A stretch of DNA of 64,000 bases. Origin: Caldilineaceae bacterium bin5 (GTDB taxonomy: Bacteria > Chloroflexota > Anaerolineae > Caldilineales > Caldilineaceae). Positions 1-9,188 of this stretch are shown here, piece after piece (positions within the stretch are counted from its first letter, which is position 1; every line of letters begins with the position of its first letter). Location of the stretch: contig MPML01000002.1 of NCBI GenBank assembly GCA_002238445.1, positions 124,001 through 188,000 of the forward strand. The letters run 5' to 3'. The position numbers and the translations under genes are program-made. The notes under the pieces are model-generated. The model was given only the letters and a program-made list of their open reading frames with translations, did no database searches and was not told the DNA's origin.

Positions 1-1
1 T

Positions 2-1555
2 TATTTTCTTTGTCTGGCAGATCCGACCAACGAGCGTAACCTTGAGCGAGCCGCGCGGTTTGCCGGCCTGTTCCTGAACGAGAACGCGAATGCGCTTAAC
101 TTTGACCCGGAACGCAAACTGATCCGGGCCCCGCACAATGGCAGCGGCGGCCCGCGTTGGGGCTTTAGCGACAGCCCGGAGCCAAGTTACGGCTGGAGCG
201 CCGGTATGCGGAGATACGGACTCCCGTACACCGACATTCCGGGCGTGGGCGAATATGATGACCTGAAGGACCCAGTCCTTTCTCGCCGTATGGGCGAGGC
301 GATGGATGAACGGATGGGCAAAGGTGATGTGGTCGGCAACCTGATGGTGACAAGCCTGATTGCGAACGCTTTTCTGCTCACCGGCGAAGAGAAGTACAGG
401 CGTTGGATTGTGGAGTACGTGGACGCGTGGCGGGACAGGGCCGCCGACAACGGTGGTCTGCTGCCGGACAATGTGGGGCTTTCCGGTGAGGTCGGCGAGT
501 ATATGGATGGGCGTTGGTACGGCGGTCTATACGGCTGGAGCTGGCCGCACGGATACTACAACATTGGCATGGCCGCGACCGTCAGCGGTGGCAATGCCTT
601 TCTGCTCACCGGCGACAAGGCGTATCTGCAACTGGCCAACGAACAGTATGACGCCATCTGGAATCTGGGCGAGATGCGCAATCCCCGCGGCGAAGCGATG
701 AGCCTGAAAAGCCACTGGGTGGACCAGCTCGACGACGAAGAGGAAGGGATTTTTGTCGTCCCTTACCGACACAACGACGAAGGTTGGTTTGACTATCAGC
801 CGATGTCGCCGGTCTACCCCGCAGCTGTGTGGAATATGACGATGGATTCCGCCGACTGGGATCGAATCGAGGCGCTGCGACGGGCGGAGAAGTACGACTG
901 GCGCCGCGTTCAGGGATTCCGCAATAAGGAGGACAACGGCCACGAACAGCCTTGGCTGCGTTTTCTGGCGGGAGACAACCCCGACTATCCCGAGCAGATG
1001 CTGGCCGCCACCTACGGGCAAGTCTGCCGCCGGCTGGATTTAATCCGGGAGGATGAGGAAGACCTGACGCAGGTATACATCCACCACTGGCAACAGCTCA
1101 ACCCCGTGATCACGGAGGCGCTGGTGCAGCTCACGCTGGGCGCGCCGCAGATCATCTACAACGGCGGGCTTCTCCACTGCCGGCTGCGGTATTACGACGC
1201 GGTACGCAAGCGACCTGGCCTGCCGCCGGACGTCGCCGCGCTGGTATCGCAGCTGGAAGCCGATCGCACAGTGGTGGAGCTAGTAAACCTGAGTCCGTAC
1301 GAGTCACGCACTGTGTTGCTGCAGGCAGGGGGGTTTGGCGAGCACCGTTTCGAGGCGGTGCAGTACACGCAGCGGACGAGTGTCTATCCGGGCCCTCAGC
1401 CAGCGTACCAATCGCCTGAAGTCGAGCAGACGACCGAGGAGGCTACGGTCGATGACGTCTACTTGCAGGTTGAACTCCCGCCGGCGACGCGAATTGAGTT
1501 GGATTTCAAGACGGCTCGGTATGTCAACGAGCCTTCATACAAGCTGCCTTGGTAA
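2..1555 (+). CDS. Alpha-helical barrel protein, 5' partial
   Basis: The reading frame is open from base 2, so the gene begins upstream of the window; the first ATG seen (206) is internal. About 517 residues are present. Two repeats of the form NAFLLTG(E/D)+.Y followed by a long amphipathic helix (near nt 365-440 and 590-660) suggest an (alpha/alpha) toroid like those of six-hairpin glycosidases or lyases, followed by a beta-rich C-terminal part after about nt 1200. I do not recognise a named family or catalytic residues. It ends 11 nt before the MR/MLE enolase start, so the two are probably co-transcribed, and a carbohydrate- or uronate-related role is inferred only from that context. Confidence 0.75.
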   Translation, partial: YFLCLADPTNERNLERAARFAGLFLNENANALNFDPERKLIRAPHNGSGGPRWGFSDSPEPSYGWSAGMRRYGLPYTDIPGVGEYDDLKDPVLSRRMGEAMDERMGKGDVVGNLMVTSLIANAFLLTGEEKYRRWIVEYVDAWRDRAADNGGLLPDNVGLSGEVGEYMDGRWYGGLYGWSWPHGYYNIGMAATVSGGNAFLLTGDKAYLQLANEQYDAIWNLGEMRNPRGEAMSLKSHWVDQLDDEEEGIFVVPYRHNDEGWFDYQPMSPVYPAAVWNMTMDSADWDRIEALRRAEKYDWRRVQGFRNKEDNGHEQPWLRFLAGDNPDYPEQMLAATYGQVCRRLDLIREDEEDLTQVYIHHWQQLNPVITEALVQLTLGAPQIIYNGGLLHCRLRYYDAVRKRPGLPPDVAALVSQLEADRTVVELVNLSPYESRTVLLQAGGFGEHRFEAVQYTQRTSVYPGPQPAYQSPEVEQTTEEATVDDVYLQVELPPATRIELDFKTARYVNEPSYKLPW

Positions 1556-1566
1556 GAGGGATTCAA

Positions 1567-2712
1567 ATGAAGATTACCGCACTCGATACAATTTGCCTCT
1601 CGCGCATGCATGAACCGGAACGGCAGTGGATCACTGCCCAATATCGCACTGTGAAGGCCGATTGCGCGGTAGTGAGGGTACACACAGAAGAGGGACCTGT
1701 CGGCATCGGTGAGGCAAGCGCCTACGGGGTGCCGCCGCGAATCGCCGAATGGGTGGACTGGCTTGCGCCGACGCTCATTGGCAAGGATGCGACTGACCCT
1801 GGGACACCGCCGCATCCGAATGGAAGGGACCGCGCCCATGACGCGGCTGTGGCCGGGATCGACTGCGCCATTTGGGACCTGCGGGGGAAGGCGGCGGGCA
1901 AGCGGGTCAGCGAATTGCTTGGCGACAGCCCCGCGGCTTCGGTACCCATGTACGCGTCGAGCGGCTGCCGTTATGATTGGCGCGATCGTCCCGAACAGCT
2001 GATTGACGAGGCACTGGCGTACGTTGAACAGGGTTTCCCGGTTATGAAGTTCCGAATCGGCACAGATTGGGCGTGGGATGGCGTGAATGTTGACCGCTTT
2101 CTCGGCCTGGTGCGAGAGCTGCATCAGGAGGTGGCGGGCAGGATGAAACTAGCCCTGGACGGCAACTGTCGTTTGACGATGGACGAGGCGCTGCCGATTG
2201 CCAAAGAGCTGGACAGGCTGGGTTTCGCCTGGCTGGAGGAGCCGATCCCCTGGAGCGATATCGACGGCTACGCCACACTGGCCGCGGGGGTGGATATGCC
2301 TGTAACCGGAGGGGAGAGCTTCACGACGCTGGAACAGTTTCGACCGTACATTGAGAAGCGTGCTTACGACATCGTGCAACCGGACGCGGGTGTAAGCGGA
2401 CTGACGGAGTTGGTGCGGATCGCAGAGCTGGCGGCGCATCACGGCCTGAAACTTTATCCACATTCATGGCATAATGGGCTGATGGCGATGGCGCACGCAC
2501 ACGCGATTGCTGCCCTGCCAAACCTGGAGATTCTCGAGGTCTGCCAGATTCAGGGGCCGCTGCAATGGGGAATCGCGGCACAGCCGCCGGAGATAAGCGG
2601 TGGGCAGCTTCTTTTGCCCGATCGGCCCGGTCTGGGCATTGAGTTGGCGGAGGAGGTTGCAGAGAGGTACCCTTACATCGAAGGGCATTATGCTCTGACA
2701 GTCGATCGATAG
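1567..2712 (+). CDS. Mandelate racemase/muconate lactonizing enzyme family protein
   Basis: Enolase-superfamily enzyme of 381 aa, expected to abstract the alpha-proton of a carboxylate substrate, typically as a sugar-acid dehydratase or epimerase. The N-terminal capping domain is followed by the barrel with metal ligands in ALDGN, WLEEP and GGES, then an Asp in VQPD and a His in YPHSW. The usual Lys-x-Lys on the second barrel strand reads KFR, so the second base is Arg. The ATG at 1567 is preferred over the upstream TTG at 1549 because AGAGGG lies about 6 nt before it and the TTG would overlap the preceding gene. Substrate is unknown; neighbours (Gfo/Idh, PhyH) indicate sugar-acid catabolism. 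Confidence 0.88.
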   Translation: MKITALDTICLSRMHEPERQWITAQYRTVKADCAVVRVHTEEGPVGIGEASAYGVPPRIAEWVDWLAPTLIGKDATDPGTPPHPNGRDRAHDAAVAGIDCAIWDLRGKAAGKRVSELLGDSPAASVPMYASSGCRYDWRDRPEQLIDEALAYVEQGFPVMKFRIGTDWAWDGVNVDRFLGLVRELHQEVAGRMKLALDGNCRLTMDEALPIAKELDRLGFAWLEEPIPWSDIDGYATLAAGVDMPVTGGESFTTLEQFRPYIEKRAYDIVQPDAGVSGLTELVRIAELAAHHGLKLYPHSWHNGLMAMAHAHAIAALPNLEILEVCQIQGPLQWGIAAQPPEISGGQLLLPDRPGLGIELAEEVAERYPYIEGHYALTVDR

Positions 2713-2743
2713 TTGAAGTACTGAAGTGGCAGGCGTGCACTGG

Positions 2744-2766
2744 CGGTTGCGAGTTGTTCGCAACCG
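2744..2766. repeat. 9-bp inverted repeat between enolase and Gfo/Idh genes
   Basis: CGGTTGCGA (2744-2752), loop GTTGT, TCGCAACCG (2758-2766). The stem is perfect but no T-run follows on either strand, so it may be an mRNA processing or stability hairpin rather than a terminator. Confidence 0.45.
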
Positions 2767-2797
2767 ACGTCAAGTTACTTGAATCTGAGAATCCTAT

Positions 2798-3955
2798 ATG
2801 AAAAAACTACGCGTAGCTGTCGTCGGCATGGGCATCGGCAGGCCCAACGGTCTTGCTCTGGCACACAACCCGCGGGCGGAGGTGGTGGCGCTTTGCGATT
2901 TGGTCGAGGAGCGCATGAACGATTTCGCTTCGCTTCTGCCGCAGCCGGATGAGGTGCGATTGTACACTGACTTCGACGAACTTTGCCGCAGCCGGGAGAT
3001 CGACGCCATATTCATCGGCACGCCCAATCAGTTGCACGTGCCGATGGGGCTGAAAGCAGTAGCCCATGACAAGCATGTTTTGGTGACCAAGCCGCTGGCT
3101 GACTCGGTGGCGGCGGCGGAGCAGCTGGTGGAAACTGCGGAGACGGCCGGTGTCGTCAATATGATGTCTCTGTCCACACGTTTCTCGGCGGAGATACAGT
3201 ACATGGGCGCGCTGGCGCGACAGGGAATTTTCGGCGACCTCTATTATGCGCGCGCCCGCAGCGTCCGCCGCAGCGGAATTCCCTCGTGGAACCTTGGCTT
3301 CATCCGCGAGGGCGGCGGCGCGTTCCGCGATATGGGTGTGCATGTGCTTGACTCGGCCTGGTGGCTGCTAGGGATGCCGCGGCCGTTGAGCGTGACCGGC
3401 GTCGCTGGCGCAAAGTTCGGACCGCGCGGGTTTGGTTACTTCGGACGCAAGGCTGCGGGTGAGACATCTGCGGTGCCGGAGAGTTACTACAGCCAGTTTG
3501 CCGCAGACGACTACGCGGGCGGCTTCATCCGTTTCGAAGATGGCAGTGCGCTGCAGGTGGAGAGTTTTTGGGCCTCCCACCAGCCTGGTGACCTGCAAAT
3601 CGAGCTGTTCGGCGACGAAGCGGGGGCTCAAGTGCGTCCGCCGACGCTTTACACAAACGGCCCCGTTCCGCCGGCCGTCGTAGAAACTGCGAAAGAGTTT
3701 GATGCCGTCCCTCAGGCGGGCCGTAGTCTGAACGATGAAAGCCGCCCTCTGGATATCACGTTCGATGGCCTTACAAAGGAGAAGAGCAGCGCGTGGAACG
3801 CGATCGCCGATCACTTCATCTCCTGCATACTGGACGGAATCCCATGCGAGGCCCCGCTGCGGCATGGGTTGACTGTACAGGAGATGATGGAAGGCCTTTT
3901 GAGCAGCGCAGGGACTGGTCGGGAACTGCGACTCGACGATGTAAAGGTTGCGTGA
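2798..3955 (+). CDS. Gfo/Idh/MocA family oxidoreductase
   Basis: NAD(P)-dependent sugar or inositol dehydrogenase family member, 385 aa, the normal length. The N-terminal Rossmann fold shows VVGMGIGRPNG, a variant of G-x-G-x-x-G, and the HVLVTKPLA motif stands where most members have EKP. The C-terminal alpha/beta dimerisation domain follows, with GAFRDMGVHVLD carrying the usual region of the catalytic Asp/His. It sits 85 nt after the enolase and 41 nt before the PhyH gene on the same strand. Substrate cannot be read from sequence. Confidence 0.88.
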   Translation: MKKLRVAVVGMGIGRPNGLALAHNPRAEVVALCDLVEERMNDFASLLPQPDEVRLYTDFDELCRSREIDAIFIGTPNQLHVPMGLKAVAHDKHVLVTKPLADSVAAAEQLVETAETAGVVNMMSLSTRFSAEIQYMGALARQGIFGDLYYARARSVRRSGIPSWNLGFIREGGGAFRDMGVHVLDSAWWLLGMPRPLSVTGVAGAKFGPRGFGYFGRKAAGETSAVPESYYSQFAADDYAGGFIRFEDGSALQVESFWASHQPGDLQIELFGDEAGAQVRPPTLYTNGPVPPAVVETAKEFDAVPQAGRSLNDESRPLDITFDGLTKEKSSAWNAIADHFISCILDGIPCEAPLRHGLTVQEMMEGLLSSAGTGRELRLDDVKVA

Positions 3956-3983
3956 GCCTCTACTTCGGTGAGGCGGGATAAGC

Positions 3984-3990
3984 AAGGAGG
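3984..3990 (+). promoter_or_regulatory. Strong ribosome binding site that decides the PhyH start
   Basis: AAGGAGG ends directly against the ATG at 3991, leaving no spacer. A second in-frame ATG at 3997 has the optimal 6-nt spacing, so 3997 is the likely start. Confidence 0.7.
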
Positions 3991-3996
3991 ATGGAG

Positions 3997-4908
3997 ATGC
4001 CGGTATTGGATGGAAAGGATTGGGCGTTTTGGGAAGAGAACGGCTATGTCGTAGTCCCGCAGGCGGTGCCGCAGGAGAATCTGGACGCACTTGTCGAACA
4101 GATTTGGACCTTCCTGGAGATGGAGGAGGCCGATCAGGACTCCTGGTACAGGTACAAGCCCTATACGCGTGAGGATCTCTGTTCGCCAATCTCGCAGGCT
4201 GGCATGGTGGAGATGTACCAGCATCAGACACTGTGGGACAACCGTCAGAATCCGCGCATTCATCAGGCATTCAGCGAGATCCTGGGCACGGAGAAGCTGT
4301 GGGTATCACTGGATCGTGCCAATATGAAGCCCCCCGACAGAGCCGACAAGCCGGAGTGGGGCCATAAGGGCATGATCCACTGGGATATTGACACTGGAGA
4401 GGTGCCCTTGCTAAATGGCGCGGAAGATATGGCAGCAACCTGGCGCCCGGATCCTGCTACCCACCTTGGGGTGCAGGGCGTGCTCTATCTGACTGATACC
4501 GGCCTTGACCAGGGCGGCTTTCAGTGTATACCCGGGTTTCACAAAATGTTCTACGAGTGGGTGAAGACGCAGCCGACCGACCGCAATCCTCGCTTTCCAG
4601 ACATGGACGGCCTTGACATCAAAGTCGTGAAGGGTAAAGCCGGTGATCTGGTGATCTGGCACCGGCTGCTGGCGCATGGCAACGGTCACAACCGCTCGAC
4701 TCGGCCGCGCTTAGCTCAGTACATTACGATGTCGCCGGCGCCGGAGAAGGACGAGGAGCAGCGGGCGGCGCGAATACGCTCTTGGCAAGAGTGCCGCCCG
4801 ATGGCCAACTGGCAGGGAGACCTGCGTGATTGGGAGCACCGGCATCAGACGCCGGCCAAGCTGACGCCGCTAGGACGAAAGCTGCTTGGGGTGGATTCCT
4901 GGACCTGA
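3997..4908 (+). CDS. Phytanoyl-CoA dioxygenase (PhyH) family protein
   Basis: Fe(II)/2-oxoglutarate-dependent oxygenase of 303 aa. The double-stranded beta-helix ligands are visible: His-x-Asp in MIHWDID (about residue 128) and the distal His in RLLAHGNGHN, followed by the Arg in STRPR that would hold 2-oxoglutarate. Bacterial PhyH proteins hydroxylate varied small molecules, so the name should not be read as phytanate oxidation. It closes the plus-strand cluster of enolase and Gfo/Idh genes and is likely co-transcribed with them (41-nt gap). Confidence 0.87.
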   Translation: MPVLDGKDWAFWEENGYVVVPQAVPQENLDALVEQIWTFLEMEEADQDSWYRYKPYTREDLCSPISQAGMVEMYQHQTLWDNRQNPRIHQAFSEILGTEKLWVSLDRANMKPPDRADKPEWGHKGMIHWDIDTGEVPLLNGAEDMAATWRPDPATHLGVQGVLYLTDTGLDQGGFQCIPGFHKMFYEWVKTQPTDRNPRFPDMDGLDIKVVKGKAGDLVIWHRLLAHGNGHNRSTRPRLAQYITMSPAPEKDEEQRAARIRSWQECRPMANWQGDLRDWEHRHQTPAKLTPLGRKLLGVDSWT

Positions 4909-5075
4909 TTGAAGGGATTTCCTGAAGTTCAGTTCTTCGATTCCGGGTATCCACTAAGCCACAGTACTTGACCAGCTAGTCATCCGTGGAAACATTCAGG
5001 CTCTTGGTGACGGAATAGGTGTACTGTCGCCGCAGTGCTAGCCAGCCGACCCGCAGCGATGAAGGCAGACGGTCG

Positions 5076-5152
5076 GTGAGGCATGGTTTTGGAGGGGGGC
5101 GTTGCGGGGGCGCAGCCCCTGCACAAGGGAGGCCGCTTGCGGCCGACCGCCC
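5076..5152 (+). repeat. GC-rich structured repeat, copy 1
   Basis: One of five dispersed copies in the window (others near 15639, 33483, 57720, 61354). It contains GGGGCGCAGCCCC (5-bp stem) and GGCCGCTTGCGGCC (6-bp stem) enclosed by GGGCG...CGCCC. The 675-bp gap it lies in (4909-5583) between convergent genes holds no convincing gene. Confidence 0.85.
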
Positions 5153-5450
5153 ATAGACTAGGATAGAGTAGAGAGAAGCGAGGAACGAGTAAACACCTCG
5201 GCTCGCCTAGCTCCAGGTCGCAATTGCCGAGCGTTGCCGAAATGCTCGCGTTCACAGGATACCGCTGTTTTGCTTGGGCGCGGATCGACCGTGCTTGAGC
5301 CGATAATCAGGCATGTTTGGCTTGGCCGCGAGGCCCTGTCGGTTGAAGGCTCCGTTGGGCGAATTCGCATTTGCACTTTGCCTGAACTTGGCAGGAAGTG
5401 CAGAACATTCAGCACAGTTGAATTGTCGTCAGTAAGTGCAACGGGCGTCT

Positions 5451-5479
5451 GCCAGGCTCCATTTCGTTCGGAGCCTGGC
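5451..5479. repeat. Perfect 10-bp inverted repeat
   Basis: GCCAGGCTCC, 9-nt loop, GGAGCCTGGC, extendable by TCT/AGA with one mismatch. It lies between two convergent genes, about 105 nt past the stop of the XRE gene. There is no T-run, so factor-independent termination is uncertain. Confidence 0.5.
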
Positions 5480-5583
5480 GAGAATTCCTAGAATCGGTCT
5501 CATAGCATTTGAGTAGCAACCCCATTGCCAAGATTCACCCCTGCGTACGTCTTCAAGCACTAAACCTACCCTTAACAGACAGG

Positions 5584-6540
5584 TTAAGACCTTTCAAGCA
5601 GGCCTCCGCCTCGTACGCCGAAATCCCTATGCAAATCACCCGAGCCATTGCACGCATGCATTGCATGGAGTGTAGGATTCGGCCAAGGCGTCAATGCGAG
5701 AGGACGGTTGCCCTTATCCGCCAAGTTCTGGAATACGGCGCCTGTGTCGCGATTCTGGGGCACGAAGGTGGCCAGGTAGAGGTCGCCACAGGCACTCAGG
5801 CTTATGTTGGTGAAGACGGTGTAGGCTACCGGCCCATAGACGCTATGGGTGTAGAAATGGCTGCGCAGGCGGCTATTATCGTCTTCGACGCGTCTGCGGC
5901 TAGCCGCCCAAAGCATTTGGAAGTCTGGATAGGCTGATAGGGTGGAGAAAAGGTCGCGAAAGTGGGTGGTATGGCGATATCGCAGGGTCATGACCCGCCA
6001 CTGACGCATGTTGGCGAGTGCGATGGCCTGCCACCCGGGACCCAGCACGCTTCGAATTGGTGCATCCGGGGCCAGTAACAGTGAGAGAATATTGACGTTA
6101 CCGGCGGAACTTCTTGCCGCATTGAATTGTGACCAGTTGAGCCTGTGAAAGTCGAGGACGGCGCGGTTGGCGCCGACCAGGTCACCAAACGAGTCCATGA
6201 GGAAAGCGGGTGTACAGATTGTGCCCAGCGTTGCCCAGACTCGGGAAAAGACTTCCTGGTGTTTGAGGTCGGCACGCACGATTGCATCGTCTGTGATCTC
6301 GCTGGCCATGGCGAAAAATTCGCGGCGTTCCAGCGAAGTAAGTCTGAAGGCTCGCGCCAGCTCCTGAAGCGTAGCCCTGTCAAGCCGCACCTGGCTACCT
6401 CGTTCAATTTTGCCTACGATTCTTGTAGTTAGTCCCGTCTCCTCTGCCAGTTTCTCCTGGCTCCAGCTGTTGCCGTTATCGAAGTCCAACTGCTCTTTGC
6501 GCAGTGCGGCAACGACTTTCCCAAACATTTTGCGTTCCAC
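5584..6540 (-). CDS. XRE-family regulator with MmyB-like ligand domain
   Basis: 318 aa. Residues about 20-75 form a Cro/C1-type helix-turn-helix (WSQEKLAEETGLTTRIVGKI then LQELARAFRLT). The rest matches the layout of MmyB-like transcription regulators, whose PAS-like domain follows the HTH and probably binds a small ligand or fatty acid (CTPAFLMDSFGDLVGANRA is the characteristic start). The start is GTG at 6540: GGAGG lies 5 nt upstream, while the next ATG (6528) would be 17 nt away. An extended -10 promoter lies upstream. No adjacent gene is obviously its target. Confidence 0.82.
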   Translation of the reverse strand: MERKMFGKVVAALRKEQLDFDNGNSWSQEKLAEETGLTTRIVGKIERGSQVRLDRATLQELARAFRLTSLERREFFAMASEITDDAIVRADLKHQEVFSRVWATLGTICTPAFLMDSFGDLVGANRAVLDFHRLNWSQFNAARSSAGNVNILSLLLAPDAPIRSVLGPGWQAIALANMRQWRVMTLRYRHTTHFRDLFSTLSAYPDFQMLWAASRRRVEDDNSRLRSHFYTHSVYGPVAYTVFTNISLSACGDLYLATFVPQNRDTGAVFQNLADKGNRPLALTPWPNPTLHAMHACNGSGDLHRDFGVRGGGLLERS

Positions 6541-6603
6541 AGCTTCCTCCGCTCTCTATTGCCAGACACGACGCTGTGATCTGGCAATTCCCTCTGGTTA
6601 AGA

Positions 6604-6611
6604 TTATATCA
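6604..6611 (-). promoter_or_regulatory. Extended -10 promoter for the XRE gene
   Basis: On the minus strand TGATATAAT gives a TGN motif plus a perfect TATAAT, about 64 nt before the GTG start. No good -35 is seen, as is normal for extended -10 promoters. Confidence 0.5.
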
Positions 6612-7194
6612 CTCTGGATACCAACCTAAAGTGAGCATTCTCCCAAATCTGAGAAGCTGGTCTACCGAAATTGGTACCTATGAGTATGACAGGCGCTAGC
6701 GAAGAGAGTTACTCTATATTGTGGAAGGCTACAACAGTTCCTGTTCCGCACCGCACGAAAGTCATGGGGGACGCAGACGACAGATATTCTGCACGAAACA
6801 GATCGCGAAATAGTGCTCGCGAATATGGACCAGGGGATTCGAGATTCTGTTACAGCGGGTGGGTGTCTTCGTCAGAAACACGGCAAACCAGAAGGGCCCT
6901 AGTGGCCTCGAAGGGGAATCACAATCCAAAGTGCCATTAGCCTATGTGAGAATTGAATTTCGTTTCGCGGCAGAAGGGCACGCGGTACTCAGGTAGAGGT
7001 AACTGACAAGCGAAGGCCGGGATAACAGCCGCTGTCGCGACCGGGTTTCCGCAAAGTCTTGCCGCTAACGGGTGACAAAGAGTAATCGTGCAGGGCAGGG
7101 AAACTTCAGGATGCTATCGCGTGACCTCAAGGCCCCCTAATTGAAACGAAGCGCGGCGTGGATTGTCGGAATGCAGACGCTGCTTCAGATGTGC
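6612..7194. other. Intergenic stretch without a supported gene
   Basis: About 580 bp between divergent genes. A plus-strand frame at 6671-6940 could encode 89 residues but has no ribosome site, no recognisable motif and biased, shuffled-looking composition. I see no RNA gene or repeat here. Confidence 0.55.
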
Positions 7195-7208
7195 AAGGAG
7201 GCAGGACA

Positions 7209-7922
7209 ATGTTCAAGACGTTTCTGGTTGTCGGACTCGCACTTCTCGCCGCGGGCTGTGTGCCGATCCAGCTGACGCCTCCAGAAGCTGGCACCGAGCA
7301 AGAAACATCTGAAGATCTGATCCAGCATCTCGAAAGCTGTGACCCGGATTTTTCGATCCTGAAGGTTGGTGACAGCGCATACGATATACCGTCCAATAAT
7401 GTTCCAGTTTACATTGACATTCTCAGTGTGGACTCCAGCCTGGACGGCGAGAGCCTTACGGTCGTGATCTATCTGAAGAGCATTCCCCAAGAATTGGCAA
7501 CAGATAGGGAAAGTCATTCTGACTTGGCCAAAGATACGGGCAAGGAGGAAAATCCCTATGTTTATTATTGGAACGTCAATATCGACGTAGACGGCGCCGC
7601 CACAAGCCCAAATGACCTTTCACTTTTCGACTACATGTTCAGTTCGGGCGTTTCCCTGGGATCACTTAGCTCAGAAGAACTACCCACAGCTATCGACTTT
7701 GAAGACGCGGTGAGTTTCGACTTCTTTGAATTCGAGCACCTGGTTGACCGAGAGCAGCTTCCTCACTTGCACCATGCAGGACCCGCCCAACTTAATGTTT
7801 CCTACAAGGACAATTCCCTCACTTTCAGGAGTAAAGTTCCGGGGATAACGAACAGTTCAACCCTCTTCTTTTATGCTGGCGATGACTTGCGCCGACACGA
7901 CGGGATTTCATGCGAAACCTAG
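7209..7922 (+). CDS. Putative lipoprotein A of a tandem paralogous pair
   Basis: 237 aa with a lipoprotein signal: MFKTFLVVGLALLAAGC, lipobox LAAGC, lipidated Cys17. AAGGAGG 7 nt upstream fixes the ATG at 7209. The exported part has no family I recognise. It contains YIDILSVDSSLDGE followed by a beta-strand pattern and IPQELATDRE, which recurs in the next gene as YIDIVGVDSSLEGE and VPEELAFDRE, and both end in a similar DGxS(C/Y) tail. It is therefore one of two diverged tandem copies, probably a surface beta-domain protein. Function unknown. Confidence 0.78.
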   Translation: MFKTFLVVGLALLAAGCVPIQLTPPEAGTEQETSEDLIQHLESCDPDFSILKVGDSAYDIPSNNVPVYIDILSVDSSLDGESLTVVIYLKSIPQELATDRESHSDLAKDTGKEENPYVYYWNVNIDVDGAATSPNDLSLFDYMFSSGVSLGSLSSEELPTAIDFEDAVSFDFFEFEHLVDREQLPHLHHAGPAQLNVSYKDNSLTFRSKVPGITNSSTLFFYAGDDLRRHDGISCET

Positions 7923-8041
7923 CCGATACTTCGACCTGGAGGGCACTTTGCGCCAGTCCGACGTTCAAGCCGACGATGCGGAACAAGAGTGGACGAAGTT
8001 TGGAACCAGACTTCGCCTTCATCTGCCAAGGAGACAAGCTC

Positions 8042-8713
8042 ATGTTCAAAATCGCTGTTTTCGTTGGACTCGAACTTCCCATTGCGGCCTGCGTACCTAT
8101 ACCGGAAGAGCCACCGGCAGCGTCATTGCCACCGCAGGCGGCAGGGCAACGCGCTGACTGTCCCGGCGGCTACCTAGACATGTTGCCCGGCCAGAGTGCC
8201 AGCGACCCGATGCTAAGTTCATTGCCAGGTTACATTGATATTGTTGGCGTGGATTCCAGCCTAGAGGGCGAAACTCTGACGGCCATATTTTATCTGAGGG
8301 AGGTTCCGGAAGAGTTGGCATTCGACAGAGAGGGTGTCGAAGACATAAACCTGGAATATATGTGGACTGTTTCAATCAACATTGAGGGCAATTCATTAGC
8401 TTTATTCGATCAGACCGACTACTCTATGGCCGCTTTTCATGCCGCAAGAAGGGAATCGGCAGACACGCCCGCCATTCTCCGTCCATTCAAAGACGAGGTG
8501 GAGATTATGGTTTGGAAACACAAGCACTTTCCCGATAAGAGCGAAACGCAGCTGTTAGAGGTGCCGGTCAATCCGCGCTTGATCGTTTCTCAGGAAGACA
8601 ACATGCTTACTCTGATCGACCGGATCAAGGGTATCAGTAACGAGTCGACCATTTCGTTTTCGACTTTCGATATCTTGCTCGGACAGGATGGTGTCTCGTA
8701 CCGGCCCAGTTGA
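8042..8713 (+). CDS. Putative lipoprotein B, paralogue of the upstream gene
   Basis: 223 aa. The ATG at 8042 follows AAGGAG by 8 nt; the frame is open further upstream but without a signal sequence. The N-terminus MFKIAVFVGLELPIAAC is a short lipoprotein signal with lipobox IAAC, weakened by a Glu and Pro in the hydrophobic core. CVPI after the Cys matches the paralogue exactly. The body shares the DSSLEGETLTA strand, PEELAFDRE and the C-terminal ISNESTISFSTFDILL / ITNSSTLFFYAGDDL block with lipoprotein A. Function unknown. Confidence 0.75.
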   Translation: MFKIAVFVGLELPIAACVPIPEEPPAASLPPQAAGQRADCPGGYLDMLPGQSASDPMLSSLPGYIDIVGVDSSLEGETLTAIFYLREVPEELAFDREGVEDINLEYMWTVSINIEGNSLALFDQTDYSMAAFHAARRESADTPAILRPFKDEVEIMVWKHKHFPDKSETQLLEVPVNPRLIVSQEDNMLTLIDRIKGISNESTISFSTFDILLGQDGVSYRPS

Positions 8714-9022
8714 AGTGATCATTTCGGTCGCCCTCGATGCCCCGCGAGGGGGGCCGATAATGTGAATCAGACACTGTCCCAAAAAGGTTGACAGGTATTT
8801 GAACTGGCCGACCGGTACTCGCGGACGGTGAATATGAATGAATTGCTGGAAGGAGCGCTCGCACTTTGCGAAGATAGCAGGTGACGCTCTGTGGGTTGGC
8901 ATGTTGGGCCACTAGGGCTAGAGCACGAGAAGGCGAAGGATCCGTGCCTAGCCCTAGCCTGCCGCAAACTGTGTGCATTCGGCCCATTTCTCCCTATTTA
9001 CCCCTTAGATTTGCCCCTTTTT

Positions 9023-9051
9023 TTGAACGCCCCATTTTTCTGGAGTAGAAT
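9023..9051 (+). promoter_or_regulatory. Sigma-70-type promoter upstream of the GT39-like gene
   Basis: TTGAAC (9023-9028), 17-nt spacer, TAGAAT (9046-9051). The flanking gap 8714-9119 otherwise holds only a short CCCC/GGGG hairpin after the lipoprotein gene. Confidence 0.45.
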
Positions 9052-9188
9052 GTCCAGTGCTCAGAGACTGCCTTTAGCGTCTTTCGGGGCGGTGGTCCTG
9101 CTTTCCTCACAGCGAATGATTGAACGATAGCGACGGAATCGTGCATTCCACCTTGCACTCTACAGCTGCAGTGCGACAGGCTGCCAGC

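Noticed and set aside
3368-4270. 300-residue minus-strand frame
   Set aside because: Overlaps two plus-strand genes with clear domains; composition rich in Arg, Pro and Ser typical of a shadow.
6671-6940. 89-residue frame in the 6.6-7.2 kb gap
   Set aside because: No ribosome site, no conserved pattern and no plausible hydrophobic core.
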